Source: Nanoarchaeales archaeon (lineage in GTDB: Archaea; Nanobdellota; Nanobdellia; Woesearchaeales; UBA583). Taken from it: a stretch of 14,735 nucleotides of DNA. The stretch is taken from assembly GCA_013215525.1 (NCBI GenBank), contig JABSQY010000039.1:1-14735 (forward strand), written 5' to 3'. A program made the translations under genes and the position numbers. Below, in pieces: positions 7,007 through 13,344 of the stretch (positions are counted from its first letter, which is position 1; the number at the start of each line of letters is the position of its first letter). The notes under the pieces were generated by a model. It did no database searches and was not told the origin of the DNA. It was given only the letters and a program-made list of their open reading frames with translations.

Positions 7007-7012
7007 CTTTTT
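7007..7012 (+). terminator. Oligo-T terminator of tRNA-Phe
   Basis: CTTTTT directly follows the discriminator base. The same tail follows the tRNA-like copy ending at 7246. Confidence 0.5.
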
Positions 7013-7095
7013 AAAATTCTATTTCAAACATTTAATAAATGAAATTTTTCTATATTCAAAGATATTTTAATTATATTGTTATTATTTTGTTTGAT

Positions 7096-7246
7096 GAGAA
7101 AAATAACTCAAACTTAGAGCAATTGACTGAATGAGAGGCAGGTGTACGGGCGAACGTTCAAACAATGTTTGAACTCTGAAAAATTAAATTTTTTCAAGGA
7201 AAATTTAAACAATGTTTAAATTCACTTTTAATTCCCTGAGTTCTCA
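7096..7246 (+). pseudogene. Decayed tRNA-Phe copy with an insertion in the T arm
   Basis: The segment aligns with the intact tRNA-Phe over most of its length. It begins GAGAA, followed by ACTCA, then TAGAGCA, CTGAA, GGCAGG, CGGG and TTCAA in the right order up to about 7161. The 3' part from 7233 onward repeats the last 14 tRNA bases plus the following CTTTTT exactly (20 identical bases, 6993-7012 against 7233-7252). About 70 bases holding three hairpins are inserted between the T-loop halves. The 5' side of the anticodon stem no longer pairs with its conserved 3' side (GGCAG), and two acceptor pairs are lost, so a functional tRNA-Phe is unlikely. Reading it as a tRNA with an unusual intron is possible but weak. 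It probably arose by tandem duplication of the tRNA gene followed by insertion and decay. Confidence 0.75.
7156..7222. repeat. Three consecutive hairpins inserted in the tRNA-Phe copy
   Basis: Hairpin 1 is GTTCAAAC / GTTTGAAC around loop AAT (7156-7174). Hairpin 2 is TGAAAAA / TTTTTCA around six bases (7177-7196). Hairpin 3 is AATTTAAAC / GTTTAAATT around loop AAT (7202-7222). Hairpins 1 and 3 share the core ACAATGT with the hairpin at the 3' end of rlmN (13348-13368). Hairpin 3 is preceded by TTTCAAGGAA, as is the element inside the DUF3750-like gene. The rest of 6851-7396 holds no gene beyond the tRNA and its copy. Confidence 0.7.
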
Positions 7247-7364
7247 CTTTTTATAAATTCTAGAGTTTAATTGTTTTTTGAGAATTATTTTATTTAGTTT
7301 TGTTATATATTAAAATTATTTAGGAGATTTTTATTATTTATTCCCTATAAATTCATTACACTTA

Positions 7365-7372
7365 TTTATATA
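7365..7372 (+). promoter_or_regulatory. TATA box of the GH15-like gene
   Basis: TTTATATA lies about 28 bases before the ATG at 7397, in a very AT-rich stretch. The spacing allows a leaderless or nearly leaderless transcript. Confidence 0.45.
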
Positions 7373-7396
7373 TTATTTAAATTATTTTTTGTATAT

Positions 7397-8503
7397 ATGA
7401 TTTTCAAAAAAAAAAGTTATAATGAACTTGTAAAAAACCATTTTAAAGTTTTAAAGTCTTTACAATATAATTCTGGTCTTTTTGCTGCTTCTTCAAAAAA
7501 GGTTGCTACTGGTTATGATAAATCTTGGTTACGTGATAATTTTTATGAATGTTTAGCTTTTCAGGTGGCTGGAGATTATGATACGGCTGTTAAAACTTAT
7601 TATGCACTTTTAAAAATTTTTTTAAAACATGAGTGGAAACTTGATATTGCAATTAAGCAAAGACCTTATGAGAAACATGAATATATTCATGCTAGATTTC
7701 ATCCTGAAACATTTGAGGAGTTTTGGGAAGATTGGGGGAATAAACAAAATGATGCAGTTGGTGCTATACTTTTTGGAGTTGGTGAAATTCATAATGCAGG
7801 ATATTTTGATAAGCTTGGTAATAATGAGGACATTGTTAGAATTTTAAATAAATTAGTTATGTATTTACAAAGTATTGAGTATTATTCTGATTTAGATTCT
7901 GGTATGTGGGAGGAAGATGAGGAAATTCATTCATCTTCAATTGGTGCTTGTGTTGCTGGATTAAGTAATGTTTCAAAAATTGATGGGATAAACGTTTCAA
8001 AGGAATTAATTTTGAAGGGAAAAAAAGCTTTGAATTCTCTTTTGCCTAGGGAGTCTAAAAAAAAGTTTACGGATTTATCTTTGTTATCTTTAATTTATCC
8101 TTATAATGTTGTATCTTCTATGCAGTCTACTGAGATTTTAAAAAATGTTGAGTATAGTTTGTTAAAGGAACGTGGAGTTATTAGATATAAAAATGATTAT
8201 TATTATAATAAAAATACTGATGGGTATAGTGAGGAGGCTGAGTGGACTTTTGGTCTTGCTTGGTTATCAATTATTTATAGTCATTTAAAAGATCATAAAA
8301 AAGCAGCTTACTTATTGGATAAAATGATTGCTGTTGATACAAAGTTTGGGATGCCTGAATTATATTTTTCAAATTCTGAGAAGTATAATGAGAATACTCC
8401 TTTGGGTTGGAGTGAGTCTTTATTTTTGGTTGCAATTTTTGAGTTACATGATTATCATTCAAAGAAAAAAAGTGTGTTTGGTAAAATACTTAATAAGTTA
8501 TAA
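7397..8503 (+). CDS. GH15-like glycoside hydrolase (glucoamylase / phosphorylase-kinase-type fold)
   Basis: Predicted (alpha/alpha)6-barrel hydrolase of alpha-linked glucose units. In 368 residues I see GYDKSWLRDNFYECLAF (39-55), whose WLRD matches the substrate-binding WxRD of the family. SGMWEEDEEIHSSSIGACVAGL (168-189) places the general acid in the WEE motif (Glu172/Glu173). GMPELYF (318-324) followed by PLGWSES (335-341) matches the second catalytic region, with Glu321 the likely base. The length is that of a bare catalytic domain. No signal peptide or membrane segment is visible, so it is probably cytosolic, acting on stored or imported glucan or on a disaccharide such as trehalose; the substrate cannot be told. 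The related phosphorylase kinase regulatory fold is a non-catalytic alternative, but both acidic positions are present here. It converges with the coiled-coil gene, with only nine bases between stop codons. Confidence 0.8.
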   Translation: MIFKKKSYNELVKNHFKVLKSLQYNSGLFAASSKKVATGYDKSWLRDNFYECLAFQVAGDYDTAVKTYYALLKIFLKHEWKLDIAIKQRPYEKHEYIHARFHPETFEEFWEDWGNKQNDAVGAILFGVGEIHNAGYFDKLGNNEDIVRILNKLVMYLQSIEYYSDLDSGMWEEDEEIHSSSIGACVAGLSNVSKIDGINVSKELILKGKKALNSLLPRESKKKFTDLSLLSLIYPYNVVSSMQSTEILKNVEYSLLKERGVIRYKNDYYYNKNTDGYSEEAEWTFGLAWLSIIYSHLKDHKKAAYLLDKMIAVDTKFGMPELYFSNSEKYNENTPLGWSESLFLVAIFELHDYHSKKKSVFGKILNKL

Positions 8504-8512
8504 TATTTTGAA

Positions 8513-8725
8513 TTATTTATATAAAATATTTTTTTCATTTTCAATAATTATTTTGTCTTGATTTCTACTAAAATCAATTTTTTTTAATTTTTTTTTAATT
8601 TCTTTCATATGATGTTCTTTAAGTTTTACTTCTAAGTTTAATACTTCAATTTTACTATAAATTAATTGAATCTCTAATTCTAACTTTTCAAAATTATTGT
8701 TTAAATCTTTTTTTAGTTCTGCCAT
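8513..8725 (-). CDS. Small coiled-coil protein downstream of the HIT gene
   Basis: A 70-residue protein that is almost entirely charged helix with leucine/isoleucine spacing typical of a coiled coil (residues 5-55, for example LELEIQLIYSKIEVLNLEVKL). There is no membrane segment and no recognised family. It begins 15 bases after the HIT gene stop on the same strand, so the two are probably co-transcribed. The C-terminus converges with the GH15-like gene. Small helical proteins of this kind are hard to verify by eye; the open frame and operon position support it, and its function is unknown. Confidence 0.6.
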   Translation of the reverse strand: MAELKKDLNNNFEKLELEIQLIYSKIEVLNLEVKLKEHHMKEIKKKLKKIDFSRNQDKIIIENEKNILYK

Positions 8726-8740
8726 TTTTATTTATTTAGT

Positions 8741-9184
8741 TTAACTTATTTTCATTAGAATTTCTAATGCTTCATTTGATGTTAACATCTCTTTTTGTTC
8801 ATTATAATTAATATTCATACCATCATCATCATATCTTGGAATTATGTGCATGTGATAGTGTGAGATGTCTTGCTCAGCTGCTTTATTATTATTTTGAATG
8901 ATACTAACTCCGCCACAGTTTAATTTTTCTTTTAAATTACTTGCAATGATTTTTGATTGTTTTGTAATTTCAATTAAAGTATCTTGTTCAATTTCAAATA
9001 TTGTTTTAGCATGGGTTTTTGGAATTATTAATACGTGTCCGTGGTTTGTTGGAAATATATTTAAAAAAACTATAATGTTTTGTGTTTCATAAAGTTTGTA
9101 ACATGGGATTTCTTTTTTTATTATTTTACAAAATAGACAATCGTTGTCGTGTATGTGCTCTGTGTTTGTTTCTGTACTTGTCAT
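8741..9184 (-). CDS. HIT-family nucleotide hydrolase
   Basis: A member of the histidine-triad superfamily (HINT-like), which hydrolyses or transfers nucleotidyl groups from substrates such as AMP-amidates or dinucleoside polyphosphates. In 147 residues the triad is HYHMHIIPR (109-117), with His111, the middle one, as expected nucleophile. Upstream GGVSIIQNNNKAAEQ (91-105) is the usual active-site strand and loop. CLFCKI (16-21) gives the CxxC half of the zinc site found in many HINT proteins, with NHGHVLIIPKTH (47-58) as the usual following block. The N-terminus has about 12 extra residues before the domain. No signal peptide, so cytosolic. It has its own TATA box and is followed by the coiled-coil gene. 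The exact substrate cannot be predicted. Confidence 0.93.
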   Translation of the reverse strand: MTSTETNTEHIHDNDCLFCKIIKKEIPCYKLYETQNIIVFLNIFPTNHGHVLIIPKTHAKTIFEIEQDTLIEITKQSKIIASNLKEKLNCGGVSIIQNNNKAAEQDISHYHMHIIPRYDDDGMNINYNEQKEMLTSNEALEILMKIS

Positions 9185-9205
9185 AAATATTTATACTTTT
9201 ACTTT

Positions 9206-9213
9206 TTTATAAT
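9206..9213 (-). promoter_or_regulatory. TATA box of the HIT gene
   Basis: ATTATAAA on the minus strand is centred about 25 bases before the HIT ATG, consistent with a leaderless transcript. Confidence 0.55.
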
Positions 9214-9234
9214 ATTTATGTTTATATTTTTGTA

Positions 9235-9948
9235 CTAACCTAAGTTTGGATTCACAAATACTACAATTGCACTTCTTTCTTTATTGTATCCTTTATTTTT
9301 AACTAAATGTTCTAACGCATCAATTTTTTCATTACTGAATTCATTCCATCTTGTTGCTATAAATAAATTTCCTTGATTTTCTTTATATTTGATTTCAATT
9401 TCTTTTCCTTTATGTACAAAATATAAACCATCTTCTGTTTCGTACAAAGTTAGTGTTAATATTCCTCTATCTACATGGTTTTTTGCAAGCATTGTACATT
9501 CTGATTTTGGTTTGTAATTTAAAATTCTTAAATTTAAATCTGGTTTATTTTCTTTGTTTAAAAAATCATTTTTATTTATATAATTTTGAGAATCTAATTC
9601 TTCTATAATTTGAATTATAACTTTTGCAACTTTAGTGTATACTGAATTTATATTATTTATGAATTTAGTATAATATTTATTATCTTTGATATAGTTTTTT
9701 TGGTTTATGTCTGGATTAAATTGAAAATAACTTTTATTGTCGAACCCTTCTATGTCTGATCTTGAATTGTATCCAAATATAACTCTTGAGTTTTTATTAT
9801 ATGTGTAGTTTGTTTTTTCTTTTTCTTTTTCAGATGTATTTTTATCAAATTCACGATATGAAAAAACTGTATCTTCAAATTCTTGTTTTGAAATTGGGAT
9901 TGTAATTTGGCTAAATCCTTTATTTTTAAAATCATCTATTGTGCTCAT
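9235..9948 (-). CDS. 2-oxoglutarate/Fe(II)-dependent oxygenase, isopenicillin-N-synthase-like
   Basis: A predicted non-haem iron dioxygenase of 237 residues. The iron triad is visible as His158-x-Asp160 in KNHVDRGILTLTLYETEDGLYF and His214 in DALEHLV. Arg225-Ser226 in ERSAIVVFVNP matches the RxS-type 2-oxoglutarate clasp. HxD followed by G-I/L-L-T-L and a GLYF strand is typical of the isopenicillin-N-synthase-like subgroup. The protein is shorter than most members (about 300 residues or more), mainly in the N-terminal part, so substrate binding may differ. No signal peptide; cytosolic. Its substrate is unknown. It has its own TATA box and lies between the membrane-protein gene and the HIT gene on the same strand. 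Such oxygenases need O2, which is notable if the host is an anaerobic archaeon; acquisition by transfer is plausible but not shown. Confidence 0.75.
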   Translation of the reverse strand: MSTIDDFKNKGFSQITIPISKQEFEDTVFSYREFDKNTSEKEKEKTNYTYNKNSRVIFGYNSRSDIEGFDNKSYFQFNPDINQKNYIKDNKYYTKFINNINSVYTKVAKVIIQIIEELDSQNYINKNDFLNKENKPDLNLRILNYKPKSECTMLAKNHVDRGILTLTLYETEDGLYFVHKGKEIEIKYKENQGNLFIATRWNEFSNEKIDALEHLVKNKGYNKERSAIVVFVNPNLG

Positions 9949-9964
9949 ACTTTATTTGTATTTT

Positions 9965-9976
9965 ATTTATTTAAAT
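9965..9976 (-). promoter_or_regulatory. TATA box of the oxygenase gene
   Basis: TATTTAAATAAA on the minus strand is centred about 23 bases before the oxygenase ATG. It overlaps one copy (9955-9970) of a 16-base direct repeat whose other copy is 9985-10000. Confidence 0.5.
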
Positions 9977-10029
9977 AACTATGGTTTGTATTTTATTTAT
10001 GTACTAACCTATAATTTGTTTTTTATTTT

Positions 10030-10527
10030 TTATTTATATTTTTCGTGCTTTAAACTGTGTCCTTTCTTTTCAAATAATTCAATTAATGATCTTAGGTATT
10101 TTAAATCATAAACTAATGGTTTTATGATTGTAATTATTGCGAATCTGAATAATTCTAAATATGTATAGAATAAGAAATATAAACTTAAAAATACTACTAA
10201 AAATAAATCTATTCCGTGGTGCGCGTAGAAATCTCTTCTTGATTTTGCTTTTACAAAGTGTCTCATTAAGTCTGCTGCAAATATTAATAAAATTAATTTT
10301 GATACAATTCCTAAATATACTAATAGGTTTGTACTTAAATCAAAAAAATAGTTTGCGATTAAATTTGATAAAGTAAATACTATTGCAAAAAATACTAAAT
10401 TATCTAATATTTTGTCAAATGCTGTTTGGTGCAAGTATTTATTATAAACTCTTTCAAGGTGCGTGTGGTTTATGTAATATTCACGATGAATGTGTTTATT
10501 TGATTTAAAAAATTCAGAAATCTTCAT
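10030..10527 (-). CDS. Small multi-pass membrane protein, possibly voltage-sensor-like
   Basis: A 165-residue protein with a charged, His-rich N-terminus (1-38), hydrophobic helices at about 43-63, 66-88 and 104-122, and a fourth amphipathic hydrophobic stretch at 123-148. The segment AADLMRHFVKAKSRRDFYAHHGIDLFLVV (84-112) resembles the S2-S3 region of voltage-sensor domains, with an acidic residue in S2 and Asp107 in S3. However, the fourth segment has only sparse Arg/Lys (128, 136, 143, 146) without the every-third-residue pattern, and there is no pore helix or selectivity filter. So it is safest to call it an unknown membrane protein. It lies 81 bases before the oxygenase gene on the same strand. 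Confidence 0.7.
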   Translation of the reverse strand: MKISEFFKSNKHIHREYYINHTHLERVYNKYLHQTAFDKILDNLVFFAIVFTLSNLIANYFFDLSTNLLVYLGIVSKLILLIFAADLMRHFVKAKSRRDFYAHHGIDLFLVVFLSLYFLFYTYLELFRFAIITIIKPLVYDLKYLRSLIELFEKKGHSLKHEKYK

Positions 10528-10558
10528 TATAATTATTAAATGGTGTTTAAGGTATTAA

Positions 10559-10578
10559 AATAAGTCTTTTAACTTATT
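10559..10578. terminator. Hairpin between the DUF3750-like gene and the membrane-protein gene
   Basis: AATAAGT / ACTTATT around a six-base loop. On the minus strand it lies 27 bases after the DUF3750-like stop and is followed by TTTAAT, so it could terminate that transcript. It is also 31 bases upstream of the membrane-protein ATG and could equally be an operator. Confidence 0.35.
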
Positions 10579-10604
10579 GGTTATGAATTACATATAACTC
10601 ATTT

Positions 10605-11132
10605 CTAATTATATTTTTTACCAATCGCCATGAATGGAAGTTTAATTTTTGATTGCGGAAATTGTTTAAGTATCCAATCTACAAATGTATTACAATTATT
10701 TCCTAAATAATTATATTTATCTTTATATTTATAATTCGTATAATTTTTATTTACAAATTCATTTATTTGTTCTGCTAAATTTCCTGTTTCAAATCCTATT
10801 ATTTTTGAAGTAAATCTTTTATTTCTATTTGTATAATATTTAATCATTCCTATTTTTGGTTTAAATAAATTTTTACGAAGATGTTCTAGTTTTATTACTT
10901 TTTTATTTTTACTTTGCCAAACTTCATATCTATTTATTTCAAGGAATTTATTGTTGAGAATTCCTAAGCCTTAATAAAAATTGAAAATTTTTATGAAGTT
11001 TCCTTTTTGGTTTGTTACAATATATGTATGTTTTATGAATGGAAGTATTGGGTTTAAAGGAGAATAAAATACAAAAAATTGCTCTTTTGTTTTATCTAAG
11101 ATTGTGTCGTAGTCTAGATTTTTTTGTTTCAT
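10605..11132 (-). pseudogene. DUF3750-like gene interrupted by an in-frame stop
   Basis: From the ATG at 11132 the frame gives MKQKNLDYDTILDK..., reaches TAA at 10973-10971 (codon 54), and then continues in the same frame for 121 more codons to a normal stop. The full product would be about 175 residues. The C-terminal part YNYLGNNCNTFVDWILKQFP followed by IKLPFMAIGKKY strongly resembles the end of DUF3750 proteins (usual form GPNSNTFVxWxLR...LPxxAIGKxY). HTYIVTNQKG (35-44) and RYEVWQSKN (74-82) fit the earlier conserved part. The roughly 20 codons between those parts, holding the stop, coincide with the dispersed palindromic element. An internal ATG at 10847 could still yield an 80-residue fragment. 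The start overlaps the trmB stop as ATGA, indicating an operon with translational coupling. The molecular function of DUF3750 is not established. Confidence 0.7.
10939..10972 (-). repeat. Dispersed palindromic element inside the DUF3750-like gene
   Basis: Minus strand: AAGGCTTAGGAATT, a ten-base loop, then AATTCCTTGA. The stem AGGAATT / AATTCCT is perfect. The flanks AAGGCTTAG and CTTGA match the array linkers and the rlmN 3' element. Relative to those, one stem pair has changed from A-T to G-C on both sides, a compensatory change. The premature TAA of the host gene overlaps its left boundary (the stop occupies 10971-10973). Confidence 0.7.
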
Positions 11133-11866
11133 ATTTTCTTACCTTCATTGTATAATTTATTAAATATTTCTTTAAAGAAAAGATATAAATTATTGTCAGT
11201 TATGTGTGTTCCTGTGTATGTTCCTTGCTCTATTGAATATAAAATAACTTGATTATTAAATAAAATCATTGAACTATTTTTTTCTTTTACAAATCCATTA
11301 GTTTTTGTAAATCTTTTTAATTTTTTATCTGTTTTCCAATCTTTGTTTGTAGTAGGTTCAATTAAAAGTTTAATAGTTATATCTTTTTCAATTCTTCTTG
11401 CTCCGTAGTTATGCCAGAAATAATCGGAAAAAATTTCATCATTATTTTCTTTATTTGCAATCCACAAAATTTCTTTGTTTTGCGTAAGTGTTAGTAACAT
11501 TAATTTTTTTAAAGCTTTTAGTCCCGTAAATGTTGAACTACTAGTTTTAGTGTTTGAAACTTTTTTTAGTTTATTTAATACTGGAAGTATTTTTATAATT
11601 TCTTGTTCTTTTTCTTTAATTTGTTCTAAAAATATTTCAGGAGATATTGCTTTATAGAAAGGTTTTAAATCTTTTTTTATTTTTGATAAGATTCCTTTTG
11701 ATTCTAAGGTTCGAACTCTGTCGTATATTGTTTGTCTTAGTAATCCGGTTTTGTGTGTGATTTCTTGTTGTGATGAATCTCCATTTTGTAATATGTATAA
11801 ATATATTTGAATTTCGATTTTATCAAGTCCAAAATTACTTAGGGTTTGTTTAATTTGTTCATTCAT
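11129..11866 (-). CDS. TrmB-family transcriptional regulator
   Basis: A 245-residue DNA-binding regulator. Residues 8-75 form the winged helix-turn-helix typical of TrmB proteins (LDKIEIQIYLYILQNGDSSQQEITHKTGLLRQTIYDRVRTLESKGIL), where the recognition helix covers LLRQTIYDRVRTLESKG. A helical linker follows (80-102), then the family's C-terminal effector region beginning FTGLKALKKLMLLTL (113-127) and continuing GARRIEKDITIKLLIEP (155-171). In sugar-responsive members this region binds ligands; the ligand here is unknown. A 19-base palindrome between its ATG and TATA box suggests autoregulation. Its stop overlaps the DUF3750-like start, and the double methyltransferase is transcribed divergently 59 bases away, so both neighbours are probable targets. 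No membrane segment. Confidence 0.9.
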   Translation of the reverse strand: MNEQIKQTLSNFGLDKIEIQIYLYILQNGDSSQQEITHKTGLLRQTIYDRVRTLESKGILSKIKKDLKPFYKAISPEIFLEQIKEKEQEIIKILPVLNKLKKVSNTKTSSSTFTGLKALKKLMLLTLTQNKEILWIANKENNDEIFSDYFWHNYGARRIEKDITIKLLIEPTTNKDWKTDKKLKRFTKTNGFVKEKNSSMILFNNQVILYSIEQGTYTGTHITDNNLYLFFKEIFNKLYNEGKKI

Positions 11867-11872
11867 AAATTG

Positions 11873-11891
11873 TAAGTAATTTTATTACTTA
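11873..11891. promoter_or_regulatory. Palindromic operator candidate at the trmB promoter
   Basis: TAAGTAAT-TTT-ATTACTTA is a perfect 8-3-8 inverted repeat between the trmB start codon and its TATA box, overlapping the TATA box (about 11887-11894 on the minus strand). A dimeric winged-helix regulator bound here would block trmB transcription. It lies just upstream of the TATA box for the divergent methyltransferase, so it could affect that promoter too. Confidence 0.55.
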
Positions 11892-11894
11892 TAA
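11887..11894 (-). promoter_or_regulatory. TATA box of trmB
   Basis: TTTATAAG on the minus strand is centred about 24 bases before the trmB ATG, matching a leaderless start. Confidence 0.55.
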
Positions 11895-11896
11895 AC

Positions 11897-11908
11897 TTTA
11901 TTATATTT
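11897..11908 (+). promoter_or_regulatory. TATA box of the double methyltransferase gene
   Basis: TTTATTATATTT is centred about 23-25 bases before the ATG at 11926. It lies back to back with the trmB TATA box, making a compact divergent promoter. Confidence 0.5.
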
Positions 11909-11925
11909 CGAGTATTATTTATATT

Positions 11926-13302
11926 ATGGAAAATATAAATTTTTGGAATAAAAAAATAAATTTGTTAAGAAGTGATATAATTGTTACGCCAGAATTAATT
12001 AAATTATTGAAAAATGAGGATTTATGTGGGAAAAAAGTTTTAGATTTTGGTTGTGGTGATGGAACTATTACAAACGAGATACAGAGTTGTGGCGCAGATG
12101 TTACTGGTATTGATATTAATGAAGATTTAATTAATTTAGCTAAAACTAATTATGATTGTAATTTTATAGATTTAGATGGCAGAAAAAACCTTCCATTTGA
12201 AAATGAGTCTTTTGATATTATATATTCTTCATTGGTTTTTTTAGAGTTTGATGAAAAAACAATTAAAAATATTTACTCTGAATTATTTAGAATATTAAAA
12301 AAGAATGGAAAACTTTTTATTACAAATATACATGGTTGTTCTCTTTATTTTACTTTAAAATCAACTTTAGTTACTAACTTAGATGATAAAAAAAAGTTAT
12401 CTTATTTTAAAAAAAATCAAAAAAATAATATTTTATTACATGATATAAATATGAAAAATTCAGTTAATTTACAATATTATAATCATAATTTAAGTTCATT
12501 AATTAATTTAGGAATTGATAAAAATTTTATTTTAAATAAATTTAAAGAAGTAAAACCAAATACAAATAATTTAAAATTATTTTCAAAATTAAATACTGAA
12601 ACTAAAGTTCCATCATATATTATTTTGGAGTTTGAAAAACAAAAATCAACTTATGATTATGTTTTAGAAAAAATAGAAAACTTAGAGAGAAATTGGGTTT
12701 ATGAATTATCTGAAAAAGAAAATAAGTTTCATAGTTTTGGTAGAGTTCCTGAGGATGGTAATAGTGTTGGGTTTTGGTCAGTTCCAAAAAGAACAGCTAA
12801 TTTTTTGAAAACAATGATTGAAGTTACTAATTCTAAAGTAATACTTGAACTTGGAACTTCTGTTGGATATTCAACACTTCATATGGCAAAAGCTATTGAG
12901 CATAATGAACATGCTCATATTTTTGGAACTGAGATATTATCTAAAAAAATAAAACTTGCAAAAAACAATTTCAAATGTGCGGGGTTAAATAATAAAATAA
13001 CATTATTTGAAAAAGATATAAAGTATGTTTTAGATAATTGGAATATAAATAAAAAGATAAATTTTGTGTTTATGGATGCTGATAAAGAAAATTATAATTT
13101 ATATTTTGAAACACTTTTATCTTTAATAAGTAAAAATGGTATTATTGTTGTTGATAATGTTGGAAGAGTTTTAATGACTGATGGAAGTTATGTTGATTGC
13201 GAGTATATGAATAAATTTAAATCTAAAATCTTATCTGATAAAAGAGTATTTAGTAAATATTATGATTTTGATAATGGTATTTTATTAATTTTTAAAAAAT
13301 AA
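11926..13302 (+). CDS. Fusion of two SAM-dependent methyltransferase domains
   Basis: A 458-residue protein with two class I methyltransferase folds. The first (about 10-140) has SAM motif I VLDFGCGDGT (39-48), the acidic end of strand 2 TGIDIN (60-65), and SFDIIYSSLVF (95-105), as in UbiE/type-11 enzymes. A lysine- and asparagine-rich linker (about 150-245) follows. The second (about 255-458) resembles metal-dependent O-methyltransferases of the catechol/caffeoyl-CoA type: motif I VILELGTSVGYST (305-317), FMDADKENY (382-390) and VVDNV (408-412), with Asp384, Asp410 and Asn411 as expected metal ligands. Both SAM sites look intact. No membrane segment. The substrate is unknown; small catechol-like or modified-sugar molecules fit the second domain. 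It is divergent from trmB and convergent with rlmN. The fusion is a single continuous frame with no sign of an internal start being required. Confidence 0.88.
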   Translation: MENINFWNKKINLLRSDIIVTPELIKLLKNEDLCGKKVLDFGCGDGTITNEIQSCGADVTGIDINEDLINLAKTNYDCNFIDLDGRKNLPFENESFDIIYSSLVFLEFDEKTIKNIYSELFRILKKNGKLFITNIHGCSLYFTLKSTLVTNLDDKKKLSYFKKNQKNNILLHDINMKNSVNLQYYNHNLSSLINLGIDKNFILNKFKEVKPNTNNLKLFSKLNTETKVPSYIILEFEKQKSTYDYVLEKIENLERNWVYELSEKENKFHSFGRVPEDGNSVGFWSVPKRTANFLKTMIEVTNSKVILELGTSVGYSTLHMAKAIEHNEHAHIFGTEILSKKIKLAKNNFKCAGLNNKITLFEKDIKYVLDNWNINKKINFVFMDADKENYNLYFETLLSLISKNGIIVVDNVGRVLMTDGSYVDCEYMNKFKSKILSDKRVFSKYYDFDNGILLIFKK

Positions 13303-13324
13303 TTAAATATATATTTAATTATTT
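13297..13324. terminator. 28-bp perfect A/T palindrome between convergent genes
   Basis: A perfect palindrome of A and T only, centred at 13310/13311, which includes the methyltransferase stop codon. It lies between two converging genes and may act as a bidirectional transcription end. A stem made only of A-T pairs is weak, and low-complexity sequence makes such palindromes commoner by chance. Confidence 0.35.
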
Positions 13325-13344
13325 ATAATTTAGCTTTATCTAAA

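Noticed and set aside
6993..7252. Integration (att) site of a mobile element in tRNA-Phe
   Set aside because: The 20-base duplication of the tRNA 3' end looks like an att pair, but similarity extends over the 5' half of the tRNA too, the interval is only 240 bases, and no integrase is present. Gene duplication explains it better.
10971..10973. Recoded stop codon (amino acid insertion) in the DUF3750-like gene
   Set aside because: The codon is TAA, not the TAG of pyrrolysine or TGA of selenocysteine, and TAA ends other genes in this window. Disruption by the repeat element is simpler.
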